DNA of 60,435 nt from Pleurocapsa minor GSE-CHR-MK 17-07R. Lineage in GTDB: Bacteria; Chloroflexota; Anaerolineae; Aggregatilineales; Phototrophicaceae. The first letter of the stretch is position 1; each line of letters begins with the position of its first letter. The position numbers and the translations under genes were made by a program. This document shows, in pieces, positions 52,159-60,435 of this stretch. The notes below the pieces were generated by a model. That model was not told the origin of the DNA. It made no database searches and saw only the letters and a program-made list of their open reading frames with translations. The stretch lies in the NCBI GenBank assembly GCA_019359125.1, contig JAHHHY010000019.1, positions 1 to 60,435 of the forward strand, read 5' to 3'.

Positions 52159-53082
52159 ATGATGGCCGGTCAATCGCAGCCCTTGCGGCTGGGCGTGATG
52201 AGCGCCGTGTTTCGCCATGATGGCGCGCTGCTGCTCTCGCGGCGCGGCGACCTGAACGTGTGGGCGCTGCCCGGCGGTCGGCTGGACGCTGGCGAAACTT
52301 TGGGAAACGCTGCTGCCCGTGAAACGCTGGAAGAAGCGGGCGTCAGGGCGACGGGCTGGTGCCCCCTTGGACTGTATTTTCTGGAGGGCTTTGGCCGCCT
52401 CAACGTGCTGTATACCGCTCAGGCCGACAAGTCGCTGCCCGCCTCGCGCACCCCTGAAACCCTGGAGAATCGCTATTTTCCTCCTGCAAATATACCGCCC
52501 ATGCCGCTGGCCGAGATTGCTGCTGATGCTGCCGGGCATGTGGCCGCCTGCCGCGTGCTGGTCACACCCCCGCGTGAGCTGAGCTGGCTGAAGCGCAGGC
52601 TGGCGCTGCGCTATGTGGGGAATATGCTGCGCGGCCGGCCAGAGCCAAAGTTCCCGGAATTTCAGGTGCGCGCCGTGGGTGTGATCTTCACCAGCGAGGG
52701 CAGCCGCGTGCTGACGCTGAAGCCGCGCACGCCGGGCGCGTCGCCGCTGCGTGCGCTGCCGCGCATCGCCTGCGATGGCTCAGCCGCCCCGTGGGATTTG
52801 CTTCAGCGCGAGCTGACATATCGCCTCGGTATTCAGCCTGTGCTGCGCTGGTGTGGGCTGTGGCAGCATGCCGCCGCCAACCGCATTGAGCTGGTCTTCA
52901 GCGCCGATGTGCCGCACCGCGACCTGTTCCGCGGCGGTGAATGGTCTGGCGCGCGCATCGCCCCGCTGCCCGATCGTGACGCAGCCTATGTCCGCCTTGC
53001 CAATCAGCCCGCCGACAAATGCGCCATCTGGACCGTAAACCATGATGAAACTTTACACGCAGGCGATATAATAAGGCCCTGA
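52159..53082 (+). CDS. Tandem Nudix protein, second domain degenerate
   Basis: The 307 residues hold an N-terminal Nudix domain with an intact box (Gly40 to Val62: GRLDAGE, then REtlEEAGV), giving Glu and Arg for Mg2+-dependent pyrophosphohydrolysis. A second half (about 168-290) repeats the fold: VRAVGVIFTSEGSRVLTLKPRT aligns with LGVMSAVFRHDGALLLSRRG, but its box reads RIACDGSAAPWDLLQRELTYRLGI and lacks the catalytic Glu cluster. Domain two may dimerise or bind ligand. A linking segment (about 105-160) is basic. Its place between two purine deaminases suggests nucleotide clean-up; the substrate is unknown. Confidence 0.82.
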   Translation: MMAGQSQPLRLGVMSAVFRHDGALLLSRRGDLNVWALPGGRLDAGETLGNAAARETLEEAGVRATGWCPLGLYFLEGFGRLNVLYTAQADKSLPASRTPETLENRYFPPANIPPMPLAEIAADAAGHVAACRVLVTPPRELSWLKRRLALRYVGNMLRGRPEPKFPEFQVRAVGVIFTSEGSRVLTLKPRTPGASPLRALPRIACDGSAAPWDLLQRELTYRLGIQPVLRWCGLWQHAAANRIELVFSADVPHRDLFRGGEWSGARIAPLPDRDAAYVRLANQPADKCAIWTVNHDETLHAGDIIRP

Positions 53083-53116
53083 TCGTAAGCTGGTCTGGAA
53101 TGGTCGCGGAGGAAGC

Positions 53117-54841
53117 ATGGCCTTAGCCGAACGAATTGCGGCGGCGCGCGGAGATGTGCGCGCTGACCTGGTGCTGCGCAACGCGACGCTGTACAACGTG
53201 CTGTCGGGCGATATCTACCCGACCGATATTGTCATTCACGATGGCTATGTCGTCGCGCTGGGGCCCGGCTATGAGGCCGCTGAAGAAATCGACCTGACGG
53301 GCATGAGCGTATGCCCCGGCTTTATGGACGCGCATGTGCACATCGAGAGCAGCCTGTGCACCCCGCCGGAGTATGCGCGGGCGGTGCTGCCGCGCGGCGT
53401 CACCTCGGTGATGACCGATCCGCATGAAATCGCCAATGTGCTGGGCGCCGATGGCATCAGCTACATGATCGAGCGCGGCCGGGAAACCCCGTTCAATATG
53501 TTCGTCATGGCCAGCTCGTGCGTGCCCGCCACCGACATGGAGACCAGCGGCGCACGCCTGGAAGCCGACGAACTGGCCCCCTTGCTGAAGGACCCGATGG
53601 TGCTCGGTCTGGCCGAGATGATGAATTATCCCGGTGTGATTTATGGCGATGATGCGGTGCTGGCCAAGCTGGATGCGTTCGCCGGAATGCCGCTCGATGG
53701 TCATGCGCCGTCGGTGACCGGCAAGCCCCTGAACGCGTATGTCGCGGCAGGCATCCACAGCGACCATGAATGCACGACTGTCGAGGAAGCCCGCGAAAAG
53801 CTGCGCCTCGGCCTGACGATTTTCATCCGCGAGGGCACGACCACGCGCAACCTGAAGCCGCTGCTGCCGCTGGTCACGCCGATGAACCACACCCGTATGT
53901 GCTTCTGCACCGATGACCGCCAGCCGAACAGCCTGCTGGACGAAGGCGCCATTGACCACATGGTGCGCGTCGCGATTGCCGAGGGCCTTGACCCGATGAT
54001 GGCGATCCGTATGGCGACCGTCAACACGGCGAATTATTTCCGCCTGTATGACCGGGGCGCGGTCGCTGTCGGGCGGCGCGCCGATATCGTCGTCTTCAAG
54101 GATGTAAAAGACCTGCGCGCCAGCATGGTGTTCCGCGATGGTGTGCTGGTCGCCCGCGACGGCGCGATGATTGCCGGGCGCGCGCTTGCCCAGCAGATTC
54201 CCGTGCGCCCGTCGATGAACGTGGCCGCTGGCGCGCTCGATTTTCGGGTGCATGCCGCCGGGGCGCGCATCCATGTGATTGGCGCTGACCCCGACCAGGT
54301 GGTGAGCGAAAATCTGATCCTGGACGCGAAAATTGAGGATGAGCTGGTGGTCTCGGATATCGAGCGCGATATCCTCAAAATCGCCACGATTGAGCGCCAT
54401 AAGGCCAGCGGCAATATCGCCAAAGGCTTCATTCAGGGGGTGGGGCTGAACCGCGGCGCGATTGCCGGCAGCGTCGCCCACGATCACCACAACATCATCG
54501 TCATCGGCGCCGACGATGTCAGCATGGAAGCGGCCGTCCGCGCAGTCATGGCGCTGGGCGGCGGGCTGGCGGTGGCCGACGGCGGCAGCATCCTGGGGAC
54601 GCTGGCGCTGCCGGTGGCCGGCCTGATGACCGACGCGCCGATGGAAGACGTGCGGCGCGATTACGATGCCCTAATTACCCTGGCGCATGAACTGGGCAGC
54701 ACCATGCACGACCCGTTCATGCTGATGAGCTTCATGGGTCTGGAAGTCATTCCCAGCCTGAAGCTGACGGATATCGGCCTGGTGGACGTGGAAAAGTTCG
54801 CCGTGATCGATTTGTTTGATGCGGGCACCACGCCCGCCTGA
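53117..54841 (+). CDS. ade: Adenine deaminase
   Basis: The 574-residue enzyme converts adenine to hypoxanthine and ammonia. Typical features are CPGFMDAHVHIESSLCTPPEYA (His73, His75), GVTSVMTDPHEIANVLG, GLAEMMNYPGVI, GIHSDHECTT, MCFCTDDRQPNSLLDEGAIDHMVR (metal Asp) and the C-terminal QGVGLNRGAIAGSVAHDHHNIIVIGADDVSM. The length equals bacterial Ade proteins. GGAGG four bases before the ATG. It follows the Nudix gene by 34 bases and precedes the YgeY-like gene by 103, so a salvage or catabolic operon is likely. Confidence 0.96.
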   Translation: MALAERIAAARGDVRADLVLRNATLYNVLSGDIYPTDIVIHDGYVVALGPGYEAAEEIDLTGMSVCPGFMDAHVHIESSLCTPPEYARAVLPRGVTSVMTDPHEIANVLGADGISYMIERGRETPFNMFVMASSCVPATDMETSGARLEADELAPLLKDPMVLGLAEMMNYPGVIYGDDAVLAKLDAFAGMPLDGHAPSVTGKPLNAYVAAGIHSDHECTTVEEAREKLRLGLTIFIREGTTTRNLKPLLPLVTPMNHTRMCFCTDDRQPNSLLDEGAIDHMVRVAIAEGLDPMMAIRMATVNTANYFRLYDRGAVAVGRRADIVVFKDVKDLRASMVFRDGVLVARDGAMIAGRALAQQIPVRPSMNVAAGALDFRVHAAGARIHVIGADPDQVVSENLILDAKIEDELVVSDIERDILKIATIERHKASGNIAKGFIQGVGLNRGAIAGSVAHDHHNIIVIGADDVSMEAAVRAVMALGGGLAVADGGSILGTLALPVAGLMTDAPMEDVRRDYDALITLAHELGSTMHDPFMLMSFMGLEVIPSLKLTDIGLVDVEKFAVIDLFDAGTTPA

Positions 54842-54944
54842 AACCAGGTTCTTTCCGTAACGCGCGAGTTCAAATGCCCACCTGATGCTGACGAGACAGG
54901 CCCGGGCGCACGCGTACGGTTGTTCAAGTTTGAAGGACGCTTAC

Positions 54945-56144
54945 ATGGTGGAAAAAGCAGTTATCGAGAAAATTCAGCAGCGGGTGGCCGAGCAGCGCGA
55001 AGACATCATCCAATTCCTGAAAGAGCTGTGCGCGATTCCCAGCGCCGACAGCCAGATTCGGGCGGTGGGCGAGCGCGCTGAGGCGGAAATGCGCAGGCTG
55101 GGCTTCAGCGACGTCTGGTTCGACCAGATGGGCAACGTGGTCGGCAAGATTGGCACGGGCGAGAAAAAGCTGCTCTACGACAGCCACATCGATACCGTCG
55201 GCATCGGTGACCCGTCGTCGTGGGGCTGGGATCCATTCATCGGCAAGGAAGAAGACGGCGTGTTCTTCGCGCGCGGTGCCTGCGACGAGAAGGGCAGCAC
55301 CCCCGGCATGATTTACGGCCTGGCGATGGCGCACGAATTTGGTCTGTTGGATGGCTGGACCGGCTACTACTTCGGCAATATGGAAGAGTGGTGCGACGGC
55401 ATCGCGCCGCACGCGCTGGTCGAGGCTGAGGGCATCCGCCCGGATTTCGTCGTCATCGGCGAGCCGACGAAGATGCAGGTCTATCGCGGGCATAAAGGCC
55501 GCGTCGAGATGCAGGTCGTTGCCAAGGGCAAGAGCGCGCATGCCGCCAGCAATTTCCTGGGCGACAATGCCATTTACAAGCTGATTCCCATCATCGATGC
55601 CATCAGCAAGCTGGAGCCGGAGCTGGGCGACGATCCGTTCCTCGGCCACGGGCGCATCACCGTGAGCGATATGCACGTCAAGACGCCGAGCATCAATGCT
55701 GTGCCCGACGAGGCGCTGATCTATATCGACCGCCGCATCACGTTTGGCGAGACGCCAGCCAACGAGCTGGCGCGCATCCAGCGCATCATCGGCGACCGCA
55801 AAGACATCGAGGCCAGCATCCTGTTCTATGACGATCCCAGCTATACCGGCTTCGTCTTCCCGGTGGACAAGATTTTCCCGGCCTGGGCGCTGGACGAGGC
55901 GCATCCGCTGGTGCAGGCCGGTGTGCAGACCGGCGCGGCGTTGTGGGGCGATGCTATTCCCACGGGCAAGTGGGACTTCAGCACCAATGGCATCTACTGG
56001 ATGGGCAAGGCGGGCATCCCCAGCATCGGCTTCGGCCCTGGCGATGAAATTCATGCCCACACGGTGATTGACCAGGTCAAGCTGGATGATGTCGTTCGCG
56101 CGACGGAATGGTATGCGCTGCTGCCGGGGATGCTTGGCAAGTAG
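54945..56144 (+). CDS. ygeY: YgeY-like M20-family hydrolase
   Basis: The 399-residue M20 metallohydrolase has His81/Asp83 in LYDSHIDTVG, Asp114 in FFARGACDEKGSTPG, the catalytic/metal Glu pair in YFGNMEEWCDGIAPHAL, and FVVIGEPTKMQVYRGHKGRVEMQV, which is close to the YgeY (selenium-metabolism hydrolase) branch. YgeY acts in an anaerobic purine-degradation gene set in enterobacteria, proposed on a ureido or amido intermediate. ATG 54945 has AAGGA seven bases upstream; a longer open frame to 54885 has no site. A YgeW-like gene lies 1.1 kb downstream past a transposase. Confidence 0.9.
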   Translation: MVEKAVIEKIQQRVAEQREDIIQFLKELCAIPSADSQIRAVGERAEAEMRRLGFSDVWFDQMGNVVGKIGTGEKKLLYDSHIDTVGIGDPSSWGWDPFIGKEEDGVFFARGACDEKGSTPGMIYGLAMAHEFGLLDGWTGYYFGNMEEWCDGIAPHALVEAEGIRPDFVVIGEPTKMQVYRGHKGRVEMQVVAKGKSAHAASNFLGDNAIYKLIPIIDAISKLEPELGDDPFLGHGRITVSDMHVKTPSINAVPDEALIYIDRRITFGETPANELARIQRIIGDRKDIEASILFYDDPSYTGFVFPVDKIFPAWALDEAHPLVQAGVQTGAALWGDAIPTGKWDFSTNGIYWMGKAGIPSIGFGPGDEIHAHTVIDQVKLDDVVRATEWYALLPGMLGK

Positions 56145-56153
56145 TCGAGATCG

Positions 56154-56567
56154 ATGGTGCGCGCCGAGTGCACCTATCATGTGGTGTGGGCCACGTATCG
56201 GCGCCAGCCATGTGTTGATGCTGCTGCGGAACGCATCATTTTTCAGTCGATTCGTGAGCGTGCTCTGAAGCTGGGAAGTCGCGTGATGGCTGTAAATGGC
56301 ATGCCTGACCATATTCACGTGGTCGCACAGATTCCGCCGACCATAGCGCTGTCAGAGTGGATACGGCAGGTGAAGGGCGTATCGTCCCGTGACCTGAATC
56401 GGGCAAACGGCCTTACATCCCAGAAGTTTGCATGGCAGTCCGGGTATGGCGTGTTTACCGTTGGCCTGCGCGGTCTGCCAGACGTTGTCCGCTATGTGGA
56501 GAATCAGAAATCTCATCACGGCGCACAAACAATCATTGCTGCGGTGGAGGACATTGGGGACGACTAA
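56154..56567 (+). mobile_element. Y1/IS200-type transposase, RAYT-like
   Basis: The 137-residue protein has the HUH motif in NGMPDHIHVVAQI, the single catalytic Tyr in VRYVENQKSHH, and the WQSGYGVFTVG signature of REP-associated tyrosine transposases. It would nick and join single-stranded DNA at hairpin ends. Four palindromes lie just downstream. It begins nine bases after the YgeY stop and is the only sign of insertion inside the purine set. The protein looks complete; domesticated RAYTs are usually single-copy and not autonomous. Confidence 0.9.
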
Positions 56568-56577
56568 CCCTGCGCCG

Positions 56578-56716
56578 CCCCGGGTTCAAAACCCGGGGCT
56601 ACAAGAGACCCAAGTGGCTGAAGCCACTGTGAGGCCAGCTATCTGCCGTGTACGAGCGTGCTGATCAGCCTCGGAGAGGCTTGGGCTTTTAGGTAGCCAG
56701 GGGTTTCAACCCCTGG
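56578..56716. repeat. Cluster of four REP-like palindromes
   Basis: Hairpin arms: CCCCGGGTT 56578-56586 with AACCCGGGG 56590-56598; AGTGGCT 56613-56619 with AGCCACT 56622-56628; AGCCTC 56667-56672 with GAGGCT 56676-56681; CCAGGGGTT 56697-56705 with AACCCCTGG 56708-56716. First and last are similar in layout (G/C arm closed by TT..AA) and inverted in place, as expected of REP/BIME-like targets of the adjacent Y1 transposase. Confidence 0.7.
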
Positions 56717-56818
56717 TGGCGTGTAAACATGATCATCCTTGCGTCCCTCTGTGTTCACAACCTGAGCGGCGCAGGCAGCGGATTCAGATACATTCGACAG
56801 AAAACGGAGCAGCACACC

Positions 56819-57100
56819 ATGGTCATGATTACAGGACGATTCGACATTCAGCCCGAAATGCGCCAGGAATTCCTCGCGTTTGCGCATGACCTGATTACGC
56901 ACGAGCGCGGTGTACGCGGGTGCCGCAGCTTTGATATTTTCGAGGATGTGGCGGTGGCCAATCGCTTTCTCATGCTGGAGCAGTGGGACAACGAGACCGT
57001 CCTCGACCGCCACGCAGAGTCTGAGGTCTATGCCGAAAACGACGCCCGCCTGGAATCGTTTATGGCTGGCGAGCCGATGTGGGACGAATTTGTATTCTAG
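56819..57100 (+). CDS. Antibiotic-biosynthesis-monooxygenase (ABM) domain protein
   Basis: The 93-residue protein starts MVMITGRFDIQPEMRQEF. It has the ferredoxin-like ABM fold: a first beta strand (ITGRFDIQ), a helix (EFLAFAHDLITHERGVRGC), SFDIFEDVAVANRFLMLEQWDNETVLDRHAES and a final strand region. Such small dimers include quinol and heme-degrading monooxygenases, but the fold alone does not prove catalysis. I chose ATG 56819 because the frame upstream runs through a palindrome and has no ribosome site; GGAG lies nine bases before this ATG. It stands between the transposase region and the carbamoyltransferase gene. Confidence 0.85.
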   Translation: MVMITGRFDIQPEMRQEFLAFAHDLITHERGVRGCRSFDIFEDVAVANRFLMLEQWDNETVLDRHAESEVYAENDARLESFMAGEPMWDEFVF

Positions 57101-57199
57101 GCGGATCGCGCCGGGCCGACGACGGGTCAATGTGTCGTGCTCTGCGCTAGAATTGATGACAGGACTATAGCAGGCAGTTTCCAGGAGAGATGAGACATC

Positions 57200-58183
<984 letters not shown>

Positions 58184-58203
58184 GAAAAGTACTTGATAGT
58201 CAC

Positions 58204-58250
58204 GCCGTGCAGAAATTGGAGTCAAAGCCATTTCTGCGCGGCATTTCTGC
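58204..58250 (+). promoter_or_regulatory. Strong hairpin with an alternative arm upstream of the nucleotidyltransferase genes
   Basis: GCCGTGCAGAAAT (58204-58216) pairs with ATTTCTGCGCGGC (58230-58242) through one T-G wobble around a 13-base loop. A second ATTTCTGC at 58243-58250 can pair with the same left arm, so two structures compete. There is no T run, so a terminator for the carbamoyltransferase gene is possible but weak. Confidence 0.5.
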
Positions 58251-58271
58251 ATCTGATGAGAAGCTACTTTC

Positions 58272-59180
58272 ATGAATTTGCCTCTGATTTTGCCAAGTGG
58301 CACCCAGGTGGTCACGCTGACTGACATTTATAGTCATGCTGGTGAGATTCTTGTGCCTGCGGGCGGCGTTGGGGTGATTGTGGGCGTGCCGGTTGATCCC
58401 ACGCATGCCTACCGGGTTAGGTTCAGTGATGACAGTGAGCACACCTTGAAGCGGCGCGACCTGACAGTTCGCGCCCTGCAGCAGGAGCCAATTGCGGTTG
58501 AGCATGTAAATGATGAGATGTTCATTTGGGTCATTTACCGCTGCGTCATTGGTTCGCAGGCGTATGGATTGTCTCATCAGAATTCTGATACAGATATTCG
58601 CGGCATTTACCTGCCGCCTGCCGAGCAGCACTGGTCACTGGTTGGTGTGCCGGAACAGCTTGAGCGGGGTGAAGAAACCTACTGGGAACTTGAGAAGTTT
58701 CTTCTGCTGGCGCTGAAGGCGAACCCAAATATTCTGGAGTGTCTGTATACCCCAATGGTGCAGCACGTGACGCCGCTGGCCCAGGAACTGCTGGCGATGC
58801 GCCATATCTTTATGTCCCGGCTGATCTATCAGACGTACAGCGGCTACGTGGCATCGCAGTTCAAGAAGCTTCAGAAAGACATGGAGAATTACGGCAGCAT
58901 CCGCTGGAAACACGCCATGCATTTGATTCGCCTGCTGCTGGCAGGGATTACCGCCATGCGCGAAAAGCGTATTGAACTACATGTTGGTGAGCAGCGGGAG
59001 CGCCTGCTGGATATCCGCCGTGGGCTGGTGACGTGGGAAGAAATAAACGAATGGCGCAGGGCATTGCATCGCGAATTTGATCTGGCATTTCAAACGTCTG
59101 AGCTGCCGGAGCGGCCCGACTATGAACTCGCTAATGCCTATTTACTGCGCGCACGGCGCTCAATGGTACGTGACCTGTGA
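58272..59180 (+). CDS. COG3541-type nucleotidyltransferase with N-terminal SH3-like domain
   Basis: The 302-residue protein carries a small beta-rich N-terminal region (about 8-68, VVTLTDIYSHAGEILVPAGGVGVIVGV, SH3-like in appearance). Then a COG3541/YcgL-type polymerase-beta-like domain: CVIGSQAYGLSHQNSDTDIRGIYLPP, with Gly94-Ser95 and Asp106/Asp108, and a helical C-terminus (KFLLLALKANPNILECLY). The metal Asp pair and Gly-Ser are intact, so nucleotidyl transfer is plausible; the target is unknown. The stop overlaps the GTG of a paralogous gene. Proteins of this family are often found in mobile or phage regions. Confidence 0.85.
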   Translation: MNLPLILPSGTQVVTLTDIYSHAGEILVPAGGVGVIVGVPVDPTHAYRVRFSDDSEHTLKRRDLTVRALQQEPIAVEHVNDEMFIWVIYRCVIGSQAYGLSHQNSDTDIRGIYLPPAEQHWSLVGVPEQLERGEETYWELEKFLLLALKANPNILECLYTPMVQHVTPLAQELLAMRHIFMSRLIYQTYSGYVASQFKKLQKDMENYGSIRWKHAMHLIRLLLAGITAMREKRIELHVGEQRERLLDIRRGLVTWEEINEWRRALHREFDLAFQTSELPERPDYELANAYLLRARRSMVRDL

Positions 59181-59950
59181 ACGGTATGATCGAATATCCG
59201 GTGCCTCTTGAGTTGCTGCGCAGTGTCGCTGCGTCCCAGCCATATCCACTGGTTTTTGCTACGGTCAGCGGCGCACATCTGTACGGCTTTGCTTCGGCAG
59301 ATTCAGATTTTGACCTGCGCGGGGTGCACTATCTGCCGCTTCGCCTGCTGGTTGGCCTCGTCTCTGGTGAAGAGACCATAGAGGTGTCGCGTATCCAGGA
59401 TGGCCTCGAACTGGATTTGGTGACGCACGATGCTGCCAAGTTTTTTCGGCTGCTCTTGCGCCCTAACGGGTATGTGCTTGAACAGGTGCTTTCTCCGCTG
59501 ATCGTATATCGTACGCCGTGGCATGATCGGCTTATGGAGATTGCGCCAGCCTGTCTCACGAAACATCATGCACATCATTATCTTGGCTTTGCGCGCAACC
59601 AATGGACACTGTTGAGCAAGGAAAGTCCGCCGCGCATCAAGCCATTGTTGTATCTGTATCGTGTGCTGCTGACGGGAATACACCTGATGAAATCCGGTGA
59701 GCTAGAAGCGAATCTGCGCACGCTGAACGCGCTGTATCCGCTGCCATATCTTCCGGAACTGATAGCGCGCAAAGTCGACGGCAGTGAACACGAGACGCTC
59801 ACGATGGCCGATCTGGACTTTCATCAGCGTGAGTATCAGCGACTGATGGCAGAACTGGAATCTGCCCAGGGTGAAAGCACCCTGCCAGATGAACCCGAGG
59901 CGCACGATGCCCTGCATGCGCTTCTGCTGGAGATTCGTGGCGTATACTGA
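59177..59950 (+). CDS. COG3541-type nucleotidyltransferase, second copy
   Basis: This 257-residue paralogue lacks the N-terminal SH3-like part. Its motif is VSGAHLYGFASADSDFDLRGVHYLPL, with Gly32-Ala33 in place of Gly-Ser and Asp44/Asp46 intact. The rest shares the pattern FRLLLRPNGYVLEQVLSPLIVYRTPWHD and a long helical region (HHYLGFARNQWTLLSKESPPRIKPLLYLYRVLLTGIHLM). GTG 59177 overlaps the previous stop; ATG 59186 is an alternative. The pair of one intact and one Gly-Ala copy suggests a hetero-oligomer, which is inference. Confidence 0.82.
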   Translation: MNGMIEYPVPLELLRSVAASQPYPLVFATVSGAHLYGFASADSDFDLRGVHYLPLRLLVGLVSGEETIEVSRIQDGLELDLVTHDAAKFFRLLLRPNGYVLEQVLSPLIVYRTPWHDRLMEIAPACLTKHHAHHYLGFARNQWTLLSKESPPRIKPLLYLYRVLLTGIHLMKSGELEANLRTLNALYPLPYLPELIARKVDGSEHETLTMADLDFHQREYQRLMAELESAQGESTLPDEPEAHDALHALLLEIRGVY

Positions 59951-60099
59951 GATTGCGTTGACATCATCGAGTCTAAAGCTTTCTTGTATCCTGTATGATA
60001 CGAGAGTCAGAATTGCTGGAAATGATGTTGTTTTCTATCGAGTAACGGCATCATTATGAAGTGAACGTCAACCACACGCTGCATTTACGGTGAGACTGG

Positions 60100-60312
60100 A
60101 TGCACACAATGCCAAAGGTGTATGACTACAAAGACCTGGTGATGGCCTATATTGACGCCAATCGGCCTGGCTATCTGCATGAGGACTTTAAGACATACCA
60201 TCAGGCGCGGTTGCCGAAACTTGAAGAAGCATTTGATATCTACTTCAAGAACGGGGACAAGGCCCTGATGATGTATTTTCGTGCGGCAGCCGAGACGTAT
60301 TACTCTATATAA
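60100..60312 (+). CDS. Small protein of unknown function
   Basis: The 70-residue product (or 67 from the second Met) is charged and soluble, with YKDLVMAYIDANRPGYLHED and KLEEAFDIYFKNGDKALMMYF, suggestive of two or three helices. No family is recognised. A 149-bp gap after the second nucleotidyltransferase contains TTGACA at 59959-59964 and an imperfect inverted repeat CTTGTATC/GATACGAG (59983-60004), so it may be transcribed separately. It ends three bases into the IS end, whose inverted repeat overlaps its stop region. Confidence 0.55.
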   Translation: MHTMPKVYDYKDLVMAYIDANRPGYLHEDFKTYHQARLPKLEEAFDIYFKNGDKALMMYFRAAAETYYSI

Positions 60313-60435
60313 CCAGTGGTGCGGGTTTTATAAGCTGAAGTCCTTGATGCTGATTTTGAAGGGTTCAGCCAAGGGATTGAGCTTGTGCCACAAGGCGACG
60401 CAGACGTTGAACATGGCGGTGGTATAGGCGAGACG
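60309..60435. mobile_element. Insertion-sequence end (transposase side), partial
   Basis: 60309-60331 is a perfect 23-bp inverted match to 105-127. On the minus strand it directly follows a transposase stop codon, which places the IS to the right of 60309. The element is cut by the window edge. Confidence 0.7.
60328..60435 (-). CDS. DDE transposase C-terminus, partial (IS4-like)
   Basis: Only the last 35 codons and the stop are present. The peptide contains RLAYTTAMFNVCVALWH and ends PFKISIKDFSL, the characteristic tail of IS4-like DDE transposases, which end in IAEFSL or close variants. The stop codon lies inside the 23-bp inverted repeat. The rest of the gene is outside the window. Confidence 0.75.
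   Translation of the reverse strand, partial: RLAYTTAMFNVCVALWHKLNPLAEPFKISIKDFSL

Overview
The window reads as a single chromosomal contig of a GC-rich bacterium, most likely a member of the Chloroflexota (Anaerolineae-like). Grounds: long Thr/Pro-rich linkers in secreted proteins, SH3b and PA14/jelly-roll extracellular proteins, sugar ABC transporters next to secreted glycosidases, sensor kinases built from GAF/PAS modules, and tRNA genes without an encoded CCA end. This placement is inference; there is no rRNA in the window.

Layout. 1-127 and 60309-60435 are two insertion-sequence ends that share a 23-bp inverted repeat; the right one carries the last 35 codons of a DDE transposase. Both segments are exactly 127 bp, which looks like an assembly break at a repeated IS. 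135-1571 is an AT-rich, orphan-like secreted beta-propeller protein. 1731-8317 holds a methyltransferase, a polytopic membrane protein, mutS, a ROK-family protein and a DUF3052-like protein. 8467-11423 holds a GAF-PAS histidine kinase and a CpXC protein. 11513-13978 holds an SH3b/beta-lactamase-fold secreted protein, tRNA-Leu(CAG) and a DivIC/FtsB-like protein; tRNA-Val(UAC) follows. 14458-19509 holds a membrane histidine kinase, a nucleoside hydrolase, a Ca2+/Na+ exchanger and a winged-helix regulator with a degenerate receiver. 19590-24226 is a compact set: DM13 protein, methyltransferase, membrane protein, PPC/jelly-roll protein and a nucleotidyltransferase-like protein.

24193-36891 is a carbohydrate region: two secreted clan GH-A-like glycosidases, a MalEFG-like ABC importer whose two permeases both carry extra membrane segments inserted at the equivalent loop, a DUF971 protein, a lipoprotein, a six-hairpin glycosidase and a small sensorless histidine kinase. 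36930-44910 is mostly housekeeping: an ABC exporter, an SDR epimerase, a methyltransferase, argS, dcd, ygfZ and a guanylate kinase with a C-terminal extension. 45081-49637 encodes a 1518-residue protein that starts as a Flp-type prepilin and continues into PA14 and MAM-like domains.

49859-58183 holds folD and then a purine/nitrogen salvage set: 8-oxoguanine-deaminase-like amidohydrolase, double-Nudix protein, adenine deaminase, YgeY-like hydrolase and YgeW-like carbamoyltransferase. It is interrupted by a Y1 transposase with REP-like palindromes and an ABM protein. The right end has two tandem COG3541-type nucleotidyltransferases and a small protein before the IS end. The points most worth follow-up are the twin permease insertions, the giant pilin-adhesin, the YgeW/YgeY-containing purine set and the tandem nucleotidyltransferases.
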